Below are positions 1 through 8,390 of a stretch of DNA of 64,000 bases, in pieces (position 1 is the stretch's first letter; each line of letters begins with the position of its first letter). The position numbers and the translations under genes are program-made. The stretch comes from G965215145 sp965215145 (lineage in GTDB: Bacteria; Bacteroidota; Rhodothermia; Rhodothermales; JANQRZ01). The notes beneath the pieces were generated by a model. It had not been told where the DNA came from, made no database searches, and saw nothing but the letters and a program-made list of their open reading frames with translations. The stretch is from NCBI GenBank assembly GCA_965215145.1, contig OZ244038.1, positions 2,666,001-2,730,000 of the forward strand, in the 5' to 3' direction.

Positions 1-8
1 GCCCCTAC
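1..8. repeat. Half copy of the GTAGGGGC palindromic repeat
   Basis: The first eight bases read GCCCCTAC, the right half of the palindrome found at several other gene ends in this window. The left half would lie outside the window. It sits just past the stop codon of the neighbouring phosphoesterase gene. Confidence 0.35.
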
Positions 9-28
9 AACGGTGGGAGGTGAGGGGC

Positions 29-1114
29 CTAGAGCTTGCCCTGGAACTGCGCGAGGAGGGCCAGGTCCTCGTCCGAGATCTCGTCCGAGACGGCGTACTC
101 GTCGCCGAGCGCGAGGTGCTCCGGCGCGGCGGTGATGACCTCGTCGATCACCTCCCGGAGCGGCTTGTTGCGGATGTAGGCCCCGGCGGCGTTGCGGTGG
201 CCGCCGCCGCCGAAGGCCCGCGCCCAGCCGTTGATGGCGAGGTCGCCCTTCGAGCGGAACGAGCACTTGATCCCCTTCTGCGTCTCCAGGAACATCACGA
301 CCGCGCGGACGCCGTCGAGCGAGAGGGGGTAGCTCACGATCCCCTCGGCCTCGTTGCTGCGGGCGTCGGAGTTGTTGAGCGCGTCGAGCGAGACGACGAC
401 GTAGGCGACCTGGCCGTCGTAGACGGGGGTGATGGTGTCGAGCGCGCGGGAGAGGAGCCGGAGCCCGCTCATCTGCCGCGTGTCGAAGATGGCGACGTGG
501 ACCTCCTCGGGGTGGAGGTCCCCCTTCTCCAGGACGTCGGCGACGATGCGGTGGGTGCGGGCCGTGGTGGCGCCGTAGCGGAACGAGCCCGTGTCCGTCA
601 TGATGGCGGCGTAGAGCGCCGTCGCGATGGGGCCGTCGATAAGCTCCTGTCCGGCCTCGTCACCGAGGGCGCAGAGGAGGTCGTAGACGAGCTCGCCGGT
701 GGCGGCGGCGGTGGTCTCGACGAGGGCGTCGTCGAACCACGGCTCGGGGTTCGGGTGGTGGTCGATGAGGACCTTCCGGCCGGGGCCGCCCTGGAACGTC
801 GGGCCGAAGTCGCCGAGGCGGTCGAGCGCGCCGGTGTCCACCACGACGAGGGTGTCGGCCTCGTTGATGGCACGGCGCTGCTTGAGGGCGCCGGTGAACT
901 TCTTGGCCGGCGCGAGGTCGAGCATCCAGTCGAGGTTCGGCGGCGGCGCGTCGTTGTTCAGCATCCACACCCGCTTGCCGAGCTTCTCGAGCCCGAGGCC
1001 GAGGGCGATCTCCGAGCCGAGGGCGTCGCCGTCGGGGCGGAGGTGGGTCGTGATGACGACCTGCTCCGCCTCTTGCAGGCGGCGGCGGACGGCGTGGAAG
1101 GCGGCGTTGGACAC
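29..1114 (-). CDS. nrnA: DHH-family phosphoesterase, NrnA type (nanoRNase/pAp phosphatase)
   Basis: A 361-residue cytoplasmic DHH/DHHA1 phosphoesterase. In this family the enzyme degrades 2-5 nt RNA fragments and often dephosphorylates 3'-phosphoadenosine 5'-phosphate. Visible motifs are the early DGDALGSE metal site, LVVVDTG, the signature VLIDHHP, and the C-terminal DHHA1 glycine motif GGGHRNAAGA that binds substrate. Length matches the family (about 320-360). The start is GTG, chosen because VSNAAF begins the conserved helix before VVITTHLRPDGDA and no ATG lies upstream in frame. It is divergent from psuG with about 140 bases between them. The family call is firm; the exact substrate preference cannot be read from sequence. 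Confidence 0.9.
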   Translation of the reverse strand: MSNAAFHAVRRRLQEAEQVVITTHLRPDGDALGSEIALGLGLEKLGKRVWMLNNDAPPPNLDWMLDLAPAKKFTGALKQRRAINEADTLVVVDTGALDRLGDFGPTFQGGPGRKVLIDHHPNPEPWFDDALVETTAAATGELVYDLLCALGDEAGQELIDGPIATALYAAIMTDTGSFRYGATTARTHRIVADVLEKGDLHPEEVHVAIFDTRQMSGLRLLSRALDTITPVYDGQVAYVVVSLDALNNSDARSNEAEGIVSYPLSLDGVRAVVMFLETQKGIKCSFRSKGDLAINGWARAFGGGGHRNAAGAYIRNKPLREVIDEVITAAPEHLALGDEYAVSDEISDEDLALLAQFQGKL

Positions 1115-1219
1115 GGGCGCGGATGCGGGTTCGCGGGGGCGAGCCCCTCAACGAGCGCCGCCCGCCGAAGGTTCGGGGCAGGCCAGGGTGCCCAGGCGTT
1201 CAGCCGGTGGGTGCCCTCG

Positions 1220-1227
1220 CTAACTTG
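1220..1227 (+). promoter_or_regulatory. Possible -7 element for psuG
   Basis: TAACTTGC resembles the Bacteroidota TAnnTTTG element and lies about 25 bases before the proposed TTG start. The base triplet 20 bases upstream is GTT rather than TTG, so the match is partial. Confidence 0.25.
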
Positions 1228-1252
1228 CCCGGCTCACCTCTCCATCCCCTCC

Positions 1253-2137
1253 TTGCCCCCTCCGCTCGTCGCGCTCGAAACGGCCGTGCTCACCCACGGC
1301 CTTCCCCGGCCGGTCAACGTCGAGACGGCGCTGCGGCTGATGGCGGCGGTGCGGGGGGAGGGCGCCGAGCCCCGGACGGTCGGCGTCGTGGACGGGCGGG
1401 CGGTGTGCGGCCTCTCGGAGGCGGAGGTCCGCCGGCTCGGGACGAGGGACGGCGTGCGGAAGGTGAGCCTGCGCGACCTCCCCGTCGTGGCGGCGCGCGG
1501 CGAGAGCGGGGGGACGACGGTGGCGGCCACGCTCCACGTCGCCGCGCGGCACGGCGTCCGGGTCTTCGCCACCGGGGGGATCGGCGGCGTCCACCGCGCC
1601 CTCGGCGGCGGCCCCCTCACCGACGTCTCGGCCGACCTCGACGCGCTCGCGCGCTACCCCGTCTGCGCCGGGGCGAAGGCCATCCTCGACCTCGCGGCGA
1701 CGCGGGAGGCGCTGGAGACGCGCGGCGTGCCGGTGGTGGGGATCGGGACGGACGAGGTGCCGGCGTTCTACAGCCGCGCGTCCGGCTTGCCGGTGGACGC
1801 CCGCGTCGAGACGGCGGCGGAGGTGGCCGAGATCGTCGTGGCGCACGGGCGGCTGGGGCTGCCGGGCGGCGTGCTCGTGGTGGTCCCCGTGCCGGCCACG
1901 GCCGAGGTGCCGCGCGAGGAGATCGAACCCGCCATCGCGCGGGCCGTTGGAGAGGCCGAGGCGCGCGGCCTCCGCTCGGCGGCGGTGACGCCGTTCCTGC
2001 TCGGCCGCGTAGCGGCGCTCACGGGCGAGCGTGCCCTCCGGGCCAACCTCGCGCTGCTGGAGCAGAACGCCCGCGTCGCCGCCCGCATCGCCCGCGCACT
2101 CCGCCATCTCTCCCAACCCGCCCCTCCCCTAGCATGA
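1253..2137 (+). CDS. psuG: Pseudouridine-5'-phosphate glycosidase
   Basis: About 294 residues, the usual length for PsuG. The enzyme splits pseudouridine 5'-phosphate into uracil and ribose 5-phosphate in the cytoplasm during RNA turnover. Recognisable family blocks are VALETAVLTHGLPRPVNVETA at the N terminus, the GTTVAATLHVAARHGVRVFATGG run, the TDVSADLDAL stretch and the KAILDLAATREALETRGVPVVG region. There is no ATG before the conserved VALE block, so I take the TTG just upstream; it is preceded by the same CCCCTCC leader as another TTG-started gene near 44.4 kb. The stop overlaps the next start by four bases (ATGA), so the two genes are translationally coupled. The kinase partner PsuK is not in the window. 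Confidence 0.88.
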   Translation: MPPPLVALETAVLTHGLPRPVNVETALRLMAAVRGEGAEPRTVGVVDGRAVCGLSEAEVRRLGTRDGVRKVSLRDLPVVAARGESGGTTVAATLHVAARHGVRVFATGGIGGVHRALGGGPLTDVSADLDALARYPVCAGAKAILDLAATREALETRGVPVVGIGTDEVPAFYSRASGLPVDARVETAAEVAEIVVAHGRLGLPGGVLVVVPVPATAEVPREEIEPAIARAVGEAEARGLRSAAVTPFLLGRVAALTGERALRANLALLEQNARVAARIARALRHLSQPAPPLA

Positions 2138-2361
2138 GCCAGACCATCACGCAGGACCTCCACATCGAAGGCATGAGCTGCCAGCACTGCGTCGACGCCG
2201 TCGAGGGCGCGCTCGCGGGGCTCGACGGCGTGACGGTGCAGGAGGTCGGCATCGGCCGCGCCCGCGTCGCCTACGCCGGCCACGACGTCACCACCGGCGA
2301 TCTCGAAGCGGCCGTCGAGGAGGCTGGCTACAGCGTCCGCTCCACCGACCGCGTCTCGTAG
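2134..2361 (+). CDS. Heavy-metal-associated (HMA) domain protein, copper-chaperone-like
   Basis: A 75-residue single HMA domain, the fold of CopZ and the metal-binding modules of P-type ATPases. The metal site is GMSCQHC, the GMxCxxC motif, placed about 15 residues in as expected, followed by the typical VEGALAGLDGV helix and a final EEAGYSV strand. It is cytoplasmic with no signal peptide. Overlap with psuG implies one transcript, which is not an obvious functional pairing. No copper ATPase or CopY-like regulator is nearby. The TAG stop codon lies inside a GTAGGGGC repeat. Confidence 0.88.
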   Translation: MSQTITQDLHIEGMSCQHCVDAVEGALAGLDGVTVQEVGIGRARVAYAGHDVTTGDLEAAVEEAGYSVRSTDRVS

Positions 2362-2377
2362 GGGCGCTCGCCCCTCA
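2358..2377. repeat. GTAGGGGCG inverted repeat between convergent genes
   Basis: Arms AGGGGCG and CGCCCCT are separated by two bases. The element spans the stop codons of the HMA gene (TAG, forward) and the TPR gene (TGA, reverse), so it could act as a bidirectional transcription stop. It belongs to the repeat family seen also at 5.4, 21.5, 43.1 and 45.1 kb. Confidence 0.6.
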
Positions 2378-3898
2378 CCCCAGCCGCTCCAGCGCGGCCC
2401 GGGTCCGCTGCTCCAGCGCCTTGTGGTAGGCGAAGGGGTCGTCGTTGGCGAGGACGCGCTCGAAGGCGCGACGGGCGCCGGCCCGGTCGCCCTGCTCGGC
2501 CAGCACCTCGCCGACGTAGAACGTGGACCACGGCCCCCACTTCGCCAGGGGGTCGCCGGGGTTCGAGACGGCGGCGCGGTAGAGCCGGAGGGCGTCCGAG
2601 AGGCGGCCCTGGACGTGGTAGGCGCGGGCGCTGCGGTACGCGGCCTCGGCGCGGAGCACGGCGTCAGCGGCGCCATCGGCGAGGACGGGGCGGACGAGGG
2701 CGGCGGCCTCGTCGTACCGGCCGGCGTCGAAGGCGAGGCCGCCGAGGAGGAGCGCGCGGCGGTGCCCCGCGAGGGGGTTGGCGAGGCGGTCCTCGGCGCG
2801 GCGGAGGGCCTCCTGGTCGCCGTCGTAGTCCTCCCGCGCGTCGGGGCCGTCGAGGGCGGCGCGGTAGTGGGCGACGGCGGCGGCGCGGTCCCCGGCGAGC
2901 TCGCGGGCCGTGCCGGCCTTGACCCGCGCCATCGCGCGGAGCGCCCGGCCGGGGAAGCGCCGGAGGTAGCGCTCGTAAAGCCGCGCCGCGGCCTCGTACT
3001 CCCCCAGCCGCATCAGCGCCACCGCGCGGTAGTAGTCGAGGTACGGGATCGGGTAGACGCCGTCGGCGGCGACGGCGCGGGAGGCGGCGCGGAGCACCCG
3101 GTTCGCCTCGGCGGCCTGGCGGTCGTTGAGGAGGGCGTAGCCGTGGAGGTAGCCCAACGCCGGCGACTCCGGGTGACGGCGGTAGAGCGCCGCGAGCCGG
3201 TCGATCCCCCCGCCGGCCGACTCGTTGATGAGGAGGTCGAGCAGGGCGTAATACGCCCCGGCCTCCTCGCGGTAGTACCGGCTCCGCTCGGCCGAGACAG
3301 CGATCTCGCGGAGCCCCTGCGGCACCGTCCCCTCGAAGCCCATCAGCCGGAGCACCCACCGGAACTTCTTGGGCACCGTCCCCACCGCCGCGTGGGCGAT
3401 CCCGATCCCCCAGGCCGACTCCGCGAAGTCGGGGTGGCGCTCGGCGTTGCGCTCGAAGTGGTTGTACGCCTGCCGCAGCGCGAGCGCGGCGCGGGTGTAC
3501 TCGGCCTTCTTGGCGTGGATGGCGGCGCGGTGCAGCTCGGCCTCGGCGCGGAGGTGGTTCCGCCACGGCCCCTCCGGCGCGTCGCCGACGGCGTCGAGCG
3601 CGGCCTCGCTCCGCTCGAAGAACGCCTCGTAGAGCGCGTCCTGCTCCATCATCAGCGCCCGCCACCACGCGATCTTGGCGAGGTGGAACCGGGCCGCCGG
3701 GCTCGCCGGCTCGGTCTGTTCGAGCCGCTCGAAGGCGGCCTCGGCGTCGTCGAGGCGGAAGGCGAGCATGAGGTCGCGGCCCTCCTCCAGCAGCGCCTCG
3801 CCGGCCGGGGTGCGGACGAGCATCGGCCCCGGATCGGGCGCCGCCCGGGCCAGGGCGGTCGGGGCGAGGATCAGCAGGAGGAGCAGGGCGCGGCGCAT
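2375..3898 (-). CDS. Secreted tetratricopeptide-repeat protein
   Basis: A 507-residue protein with a Sec signal peptide (MRRALLLLLILAPTALARAA) and then helical repeats over most of its length. Clear TPR-like units include the PASPAARFHLAKIAWWRALM region near residues 70-90, the middle LGYLHGYALLNDRQAAEANR, PYLDYYRAVALMRLGEYEAAARLYERYL, and the C-terminal AEAAYRSARAYHVQGRLSDALRLYR and YVGEVLAEQGDRAGARRAFER. This suggests a periplasmic scaffold or assembly protein. No catalytic motif was seen. I chose the internal Met that opens the signal peptide rather than the longer frame that runs through a leader lacking coding character. Its function is unknown. Confidence 0.75.
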   Translation of the reverse strand: MRRALLLLLILAPTALARAAPDPGPMLVRTPAGEALLEEGRDLMLAFRLDDAEAAFERLEQTEPASPAARFHLAKIAWWRALMMEQDALYEAFFERSEAALDAVGDAPEGPWRNHLRAEAELHRAAIHAKKAEYTRAALALRQAYNHFERNAERHPDFAESAWGIGIAHAAVGTVPKKFRWVLRLMGFEGTVPQGLREIAVSAERSRYYREEAGAYYALLDLLINESAGGGIDRLAALYRRHPESPALGYLHGYALLNDRQAAEANRVLRAASRAVAADGVYPIPYLDYYRAVALMRLGEYEAAARLYERYLRRFPGRALRAMARVKAGTARELAGDRAAAVAHYRAALDGPDAREDYDGDQEALRRAEDRLANPLAGHRRALLLGGLAFDAGRYDEAAALVRPVLADGAADAVLRAEAAYRSARAYHVQGRLSDALRLYRAAVSNPGDPLAKWGPWSTFYVGEVLAEQGDRAGARRAFERVLANDDPFAYHKALEQRTRAALERLG

Positions 3899-4015
3899 GA
3901 GCGTTCGGTGTTCGGCGTGGGGAATATCGCCATCCTCGAGCACGGCACCGCCGTGCCCCTGCGGTCTGCCTCTTCTTAAATTTCGAGGTTTAGCCTGCAT
4001 CCCATTCCCCATTCC

Positions 4016-5356
4016 TCAGGCTTCGGCGGCGACGCGGACGCGGTCGGCGGCGGGCGAGAGGTTCGGCGGGCCGAGCTGGCCCTCGGACGCCGCGACCACC
4101 GTGGCGACCGTCGCATCGCCGGTGACGTTGACGACGGTGCGGATCATGTCGAGGATGCGGTCGACGCCGAGGATCAGCGCGATCCCCGCCGCCGGTACGC
4201 CGACGGCCTCCAGGATGATGACGAGCATGATGATGCCGGCCCCCGGCACCGCCGCCGTCCCGATCGACGCGAGCACCGCCGTGAGCACGATCGTGAGCTG
4301 CGCCGCGAGGCCGAGGTCCATCCCGATGGCCTGCGCGATGAACACCGCCGCGACGGCCTGGTAGAGCGCCGTCCCGTCCATGTTGATCGTCGCCCCGAGC
4401 GGGAGCACGAAGGAGGAGACCTCCTCGCTGACGCCGAGCTTCTCCTCGCACCGCTCCATCGTGACCGGCAGCGTGGCGCCGCTCGACGAGGTCGAGAACG
4501 CGACGAGCTGCGCCGGCCCCATCCCCCGGTAGAACGTCCCCACGCTCATCGGCGAGAACGTCTTCAGGATCCCCGTGTAGGTGATGGCGACGTGGAGCCC
4601 GAGGCCGAGGATGACGGCGAGGCAGTAGTACCCGAGCGCGCCGACGAGATCGAGCACGCGCGAGGGGTCGTCGCCGGCGACCTCGGTGATGGCGGCGGCG
4701 AGCAGCGCGAACACGCCGATGGGCGCCAGGAGCATGATCACGTCCACGAGCCGGATCACGACGGCGTTCAGCCCCTCGACGACCTTCAGCACGGGCTCGG
4801 CCTGTTCGCGAGGGATCTGGATCAGCCCGATCCCGATCAGGATCGCCATGAAGACGACCTGGAGCATGTTGCGGTTGTCGGAGGCGGAGAAGAAGAAGTT
4901 CTCCGGCACCATGTCCACGAGGAACTGGAGCGGCCCGCGGTCCCGGACGCCGGCCTCGTCCATCGAGCCCATCCGCGCGTCGGCCGCCTCGCCGTAGGAC
5001 GCCGCGAGCTCCTGCTGCATCGCGTCCGGCACGAAGCTCCCCGGCTGGAGGAGATTCACCACGACGAGCCCGATGGTGACGGCCACGGCCGTCGTACCGA
5101 GGTAGATCCCGATGGTCTTCCCCCCGATCCGCGAGAGCTTCCGGAGGTCCGACAGGCTCGCGACCCCGAGGATGAGCGAGACGAGGACGAGGGGGACGGC
5201 GATGAGCTTGAGCCCGTTCAGGAAGATCCGCCCGAACGGCGTGATCCAGTCGGCCGTGAAGGCGCCCCACCCGTTCGCCGCGGCGACGACGCCGTAGAGC
5301 AGGCCCAGGATCAGGCCGAGGATGATCTGCCAGTGGAGCTGTCGGTACCAGGGCAT
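4016..5356 (-). CDS. Dicarboxylate/amino acid:cation symporter (DAACS family)
   Basis: A 446-residue inner-membrane transporter of the GltP/DctA type, which imports glutamate, aspartate or C4-dicarboxylates with sodium or protons. The two hallmark re-entrant hairpin regions are present: the serine-rich SSSGATLPVTM and the binding motif NMDGTALYQAVAAVFIAQA. At least eight hydrophobic helices are visible, beginning with IILGLILGLLYGVVA. There is an extra loop of roughly 50 residues after the third helix (SFVPDAMQQEL to NFFFSAS), which is common in the SdcS-like branch. It is monocistronic, with a repeat element upstream. The substrate cannot be chosen from sequence. Confidence 0.9.
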   Translation of the reverse strand: MPWYRQLHWQIILGLILGLLYGVVAAANGWGAFTADWITPFGRIFLNGLKLIAVPLVLVSLILGVASLSDLRKLSRIGGKTIGIYLGTTAVAVTIGLVVVNLLQPGSFVPDAMQQELAASYGEAADARMGSMDEAGVRDRGPLQFLVDMVPENFFFSASDNRNMLQVVFMAILIGIGLIQIPREQAEPVLKVVEGLNAVVIRLVDVIMLLAPIGVFALLAAAITEVAGDDPSRVLDLVGALGYYCLAVILGLGLHVAITYTGILKTFSPMSVGTFYRGMGPAQLVAFSTSSSGATLPVTMERCEEKLGVSEEVSSFVLPLGATINMDGTALYQAVAAVFIAQAIGMDLGLAAQLTIVLTAVLASIGTAAVPGAGIIMLVIILEAVGVPAAGIALILGVDRILDMIRTVVNVTGDATVATVVAASEGQLGPPNLSPAADRVRVAAEA

Positions 5357-5405
5357 CGGCGGGGGGTGGGCGGCGGAGGCGGAAGGTACGGGTTGAGGTT
5401 CGGGA

Positions 5406-5510
5406 GTAGGGGCTGAGCATCCGCCGGGAGCGTGCGGCTCGGCCTTCGCGGCTTCCGAAGCTGAGCCGTGCCGGCCAGCGCACCCGTCGGCGCGGATGCT
5501 TCGCCCCTAC
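5406..5510. repeat. 105-bp MITE-like palindromic element
   Basis: The ends are 19-bp inverted repeats with two mismatches (GTAGGGGCTGAGCATCCGC at the left; its near complement ends at GCCCCTAC on the right). The interior is also palindromic around CGGCTCGGC and GCTGAGCCG. The right end contains the TAG stop codon of the gene transcribed leftwards. No ORF is inside. This is the longest member of the GTAGGGGC family in the window. Confidence 0.75.
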
Positions 5511-7000
5511 AGGATCCACAGCGCCAGCGCCGGGAGCGCGGCGCCGCTGAGGGTGCAGAGGAGGTTGACGCGGTCGTTGGTGACGGCGCGCCAGCCGCGC
5601 ACGAGCGGGTGCGGCCCGGCGGCCGAGGCGGCGCGCTCGGTGACGGCCCCGGCGGCGTCGCGGTAGCGGGCCTGCACCGTCGCCCCGAGGAGGCTGTCGA
5701 CGAAGCCGGCGAGCCAGCCGCCCCCGACGACGACGAGCCCGGCCGTCCCCCACCCCATCCCGGCGAGATGCTCTTCGGCGAAGGGGACGAGGCTAGTGAA
5801 GACGACCGCCGCCCCGGCCAGCGCGCCGAGCGCTCCCGCGGCGGAGACGCCGCCGGACGTGCCAGGCGGAACGCGGCGCCCGCTCCACGCCAGCCGCGTC
5901 GGCCCGCCGACGAGGGTGCCGACCTCGGTCCCCCACGTGTCGGCCGCCGCGGCGGCGAACGAGCCGGCGAAGGCCCAGTACACCCAGCCGGCCTCGGGGA
6001 AGAGGAGGTGCCCGACGAGGAGCGCCCCGCCGACGCCGCCGTTGGCGAGCACCTGCCCGGCGTCGCGCGTGCTGCCCTTCTCGGCCAGCGCCGCGGCACC
6101 GGCCTTCCGCCGCCGGCCGAGCTTCGAGAGGAGGCTGGAGAGGACGAAGAACGTCGCCGCCGGCACGGCCCACGCCCAGCCCCCGAGCGCGAGCACCCCG
6201 AACGCGAGCAGCCCCGCCGCCAGCGCCCCGTCGAGCGCGAGGAAGCCGACGACCCGCGCCGCCACGCCGAACGCCACCGCCACGCCGAGCGCCACGACCA
6301 TCGCTCCCACCGCGCCGGGGTCGGCCTCCGCGGCGATCAGCGCGACCACGGCGGCGACGACGATCCCGAGGTTGTCCCACCCCTCCCCCATCACCGCCTC
6401 CGCCGCCGTCGCCAAACCGGCCGCGACGAAGGCCGCACCCACGGTCTGCCCCGGCGTCATCCCCACCGGCCCGAGCCCCGCCAGCGCGCCCGCCGTGAGC
6501 GCCCACGCCGAGAGGAAAAACGCAGCGCTCCCCGCGATGGACTTCGGGTGCTGCCCGACCCGCACCCGCCCCGGCCGCCGAAGCCTGCTCCCGACGAGGG
6601 ACGCCAGCGGGTCGGAGAGGGCGAGCACCAGGAAGGCAGTTTGCAGGACGTAGATCCGGCCGGGGTCGAGCGTCCAGCACGCCCACAGCGCGAACACGAG
6701 CGCGAGCGGGAACGTGACGGTCCCGAGGCTGCGCCGTGCGATGCCGTGCATCCCCAGCAAGAGCCCCCGCCGGATCGCGACGAGGTTGACGCCGATGAAG
6801 GCGACGGCGAGGGCGTAGATCGGCCCCGGCCCGGTGAAGAGCGGCGGGCACGCGGCGACGGCCAGCCCCGTCAGCGCGTGGACCACCCGGCGCGACGCCT
6901 CCGGCCGCCACCCGCCCCACGCCCGCAGCGCCTCCCCGAGCCCCACGAACGCCAGCAGCGCGAGGGCGAACAGCGCGAACGCGCCAGCGTCGTCGGGCAT
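5507..7000 (-). CDS. Fusion of a polyprenol/phytol-kinase-like domain with a DUF92 (VTE6-like) domain
   Basis: A 497-residue polytopic membrane protein in two halves. The N-terminal half (residues about 10-200) resembles the phytol/dolichol kinase and CTP-transferase group: RRVVHALTGLAVA, then a FPLALVFALWACW helix and ALSDPLASLVGSRLRRPGRV with KSIAGSAAFFLSA. The C-terminal half (about 225-470) is DUF92: AEKGSTRDAGQVLANGGVGG, then AAAAADTWGTEVGTL and PPGTSGGVSAAGALG, the conserved polar motifs of that family. In plants the two activities are separate enzymes, VTE5 (phytol kinase) and VTE6 (phytyl-phosphate kinase), acting in sequence. I infer salvage of a prenol to its diphosphate. The start is the internal MPDDAGAF Met, just before the first helix. 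Confidence 0.75.
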   Translation of the reverse strand: MPDDAGAFALFALALLAFVGLGEALRAWGGWRPEASRRVVHALTGLAVAACPPLFTGPGPIYALAVAFIGVNLVAIRRGLLLGMHGIARRSLGTVTFPLALVFALWACWTLDPGRIYVLQTAFLVLALSDPLASLVGSRLRRPGRVRVGQHPKSIAGSAAFFLSAWALTAGALAGLGPVGMTPGQTVGAAFVAAGLATAAEAVMGEGWDNLGIVVAAVVALIAAEADPGAVGAMVVALGVAVAFGVAARVVGFLALDGALAAGLLAFGVLALGGWAWAVPAATFFVLSSLLSKLGRRRKAGAAALAEKGSTRDAGQVLANGGVGGALLVGHLLFPEAGWVYWAFAGSFAAAAADTWGTEVGTLVGGPTRLAWSGRRVPPGTSGGVSAAGALGALAGAAVVFTSLVPFAEEHLAGMGWGTAGLVVVGGGWLAGFVDSLLGATVQARYRDAAGAVTERAASAAGPHPLVRGWRAVTNDRVNLLCTLSGAALPALALWIL

Positions 7001-7022
7001 GGGGGCGGGGATCAAACGGAGG

Positions 7023-7053
7023 GTGCCGACAGCACACGCCACGCTGCCGGCAC
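7023..7053 (-). terminator. Hairpin downstream of porV
   Basis: Two 11-bp arms (GTGCCGACAGC and GCTGCCGGCAC) pair with one mismatch around a nine-base loop, 37 bases past the porV stop codon. There is no strong T run after it, so termination is possible but not certain. Confidence 0.35.
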
Positions 7054-7089
7054 CCTTACGAACTACGCACTACGAACTATGCAGTAGAC

Positions 7090-8328
7090 CTACCGCAGCA
7101 CGTTCAGCAGCACCGAGAACCGGATCGTGTTGGCGAGCGGGGACTCCTCCTCCAGCGGGTAGATGTACGAGAAGTCCACGCCTATGAGGTTGTACCGGAT
7201 GCCGGCGCCGAAGGTGAGGAACTTCCGGTTGCCGTTGAAGGGGTCCTCGTAGAAGAAACCGCCGCGGAAGGCGAAGAGGTCGTTGTACCAGTACTCCAGC
7301 CCCGTCCCGACCGTGATCTGGCGGAAGACGCTGACCTCCTCCTCGCTCCCTTCCGGACACCGCCCCTCGTCGTTCAACGCCTGATCGCAGACCTCAATGG
7401 ACTTCCACGTCGAGAAGAGGGCCTGGTAGAACGGCTTCGCCTCGCGCCCGACGACGTCGCCCTCATCGTCTTCGATGACCTCGAAGTCGACGATGGTCTT
7501 GTTGAAGTCGAGCGCCCAGTTGACGCGGTTGAACTCGTCGAGCTGCGCGCTGAGGGCGCCGCCGAAGCGGAGGTTCGTCGGGATCGGGTCGCCGCACTCG
7601 CGCTCGATGGTGGTCCCGTCCGCGTTCTCGATGGGGAGGCACTCTCCGACGGTGTAACCGATCTTCGGGCCCATGTTGGCGAGGTTGAACCCGAGCGTCG
7701 GCGTGAGCGCGACGTTGCCCGTCTGGATGGGGCCGAAGGTGTAGAGCCCCGCGAGGTCCACGCCGACGGAGACGCCGGCCTTCGTGTCGGTGTCCCCGAC
7801 GGTGACGCCGCCGGAGAGGTTCGAGTAGATCAGCCGCGTGCCGAGCCCGAGCGAGAGCCGCTCGGTGACCTCGCGGGCGTAGGCCGCGCCGACGGCGAAC
7901 TCGTAGGAGCGGAACGTCCCGAGCAGGGTGTTCTGGTCGTCGCGGTACTCCTGCTCGCCGAGGTTGAGGAAGGTGACGTGGCCGGCGAACGTGCCGAGCC
8001 CGCTGACGTGGTACTTCCCGACGAGGTACTCGTAGAAGAGGTCGCTGGTGAGCGCCGGGAGCCAGTTGGCGTGGGTGAACGAGACCTCGGCCCCGCGCTG
8101 CTCGGCGAGCCCGGCGGGGTTCCAGAACAGGGCGCTCGCGTTGTCGGCGAGGCCGACGCCGGCGTTGCCCATCCCCGCGGCGCGGCTGTCGGGCTCGATC
8201 TGGAGGAAGACGACGGCGGCACCGCCGACCTGGGCGCGGGCCGCCGGCGCGAGCGCGCCGAGGGCCAGCGCCGCGAGGAGCAGGCCGCAGGCGAAACGGG
8301 GGGTACGGTTCAACATGACGTTCGGCAT
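7090..8328 (-). CDS. porV: Type IX secretion outer-membrane shuttle protein PorV
   Basis: A 412-residue outer-membrane beta-barrel of the PorV/LptO (FadL-like) family. PorV receives cargo leaving the translocon and delivers it to the PorU sortase at the cell surface. The sequence has a signal peptide ending ARAQ, then the conserved opening VVFLQIEPDSRAAGMGNAGVGLADNASALFWNPAGLA, nearly the textbook start of this family, and many alternating beta-strands ending in an aromatic-rich tail (IRFSVLLNVLR). It sits 62 bases after porU on the same strand, the usual gene pair. The start MPNVMLNRTP was chosen; an internal Met four residues later is also possible. Its presence implies an active type IX secretion system elsewhere in the genome. 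Confidence 0.93.
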   Translation of the reverse strand: MPNVMLNRTPRFACGLLLAALALGALAPAARAQVGGAAVVFLQIEPDSRAAGMGNAGVGLADNASALFWNPAGLAEQRGAEVSFTHANWLPALTSDLFYEYLVGKYHVSGLGTFAGHVTFLNLGEQEYRDDQNTLLGTFRSYEFAVGAAYAREVTERLSLGLGTRLIYSNLSGGVTVGDTDTKAGVSVGVDLAGLYTFGPIQTGNVALTPTLGFNLANMGPKIGYTVGECLPIENADGTTIERECGDPIPTNLRFGGALSAQLDEFNRVNWALDFNKTIVDFEVIEDDEGDVVGREAKPFYQALFSTWKSIEVCDQALNDEGRCPEGSEEEVSVFRQITVGTGLEYWYNDLFAFRGGFFYEDPFNGNRKFLTFGAGIRYNLIGVDFSYIYPLEEESPLANTIRFSVLLNVLR

Positions 8329-8390
8329 GGTCGGTTGGGTTCGGGCGCGGGGCCCGTCGGAAGCTAAGGGCAGGATGCGGCGGGGGGCGG

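Noticed and set aside
20..1252. N-terminal extension of the psuG reading frame back to base 20
   Set aside because: That part is antisense to nrnA and lacks any PsuG homology; the conserved PsuG block begins just after the TTG at 1253.
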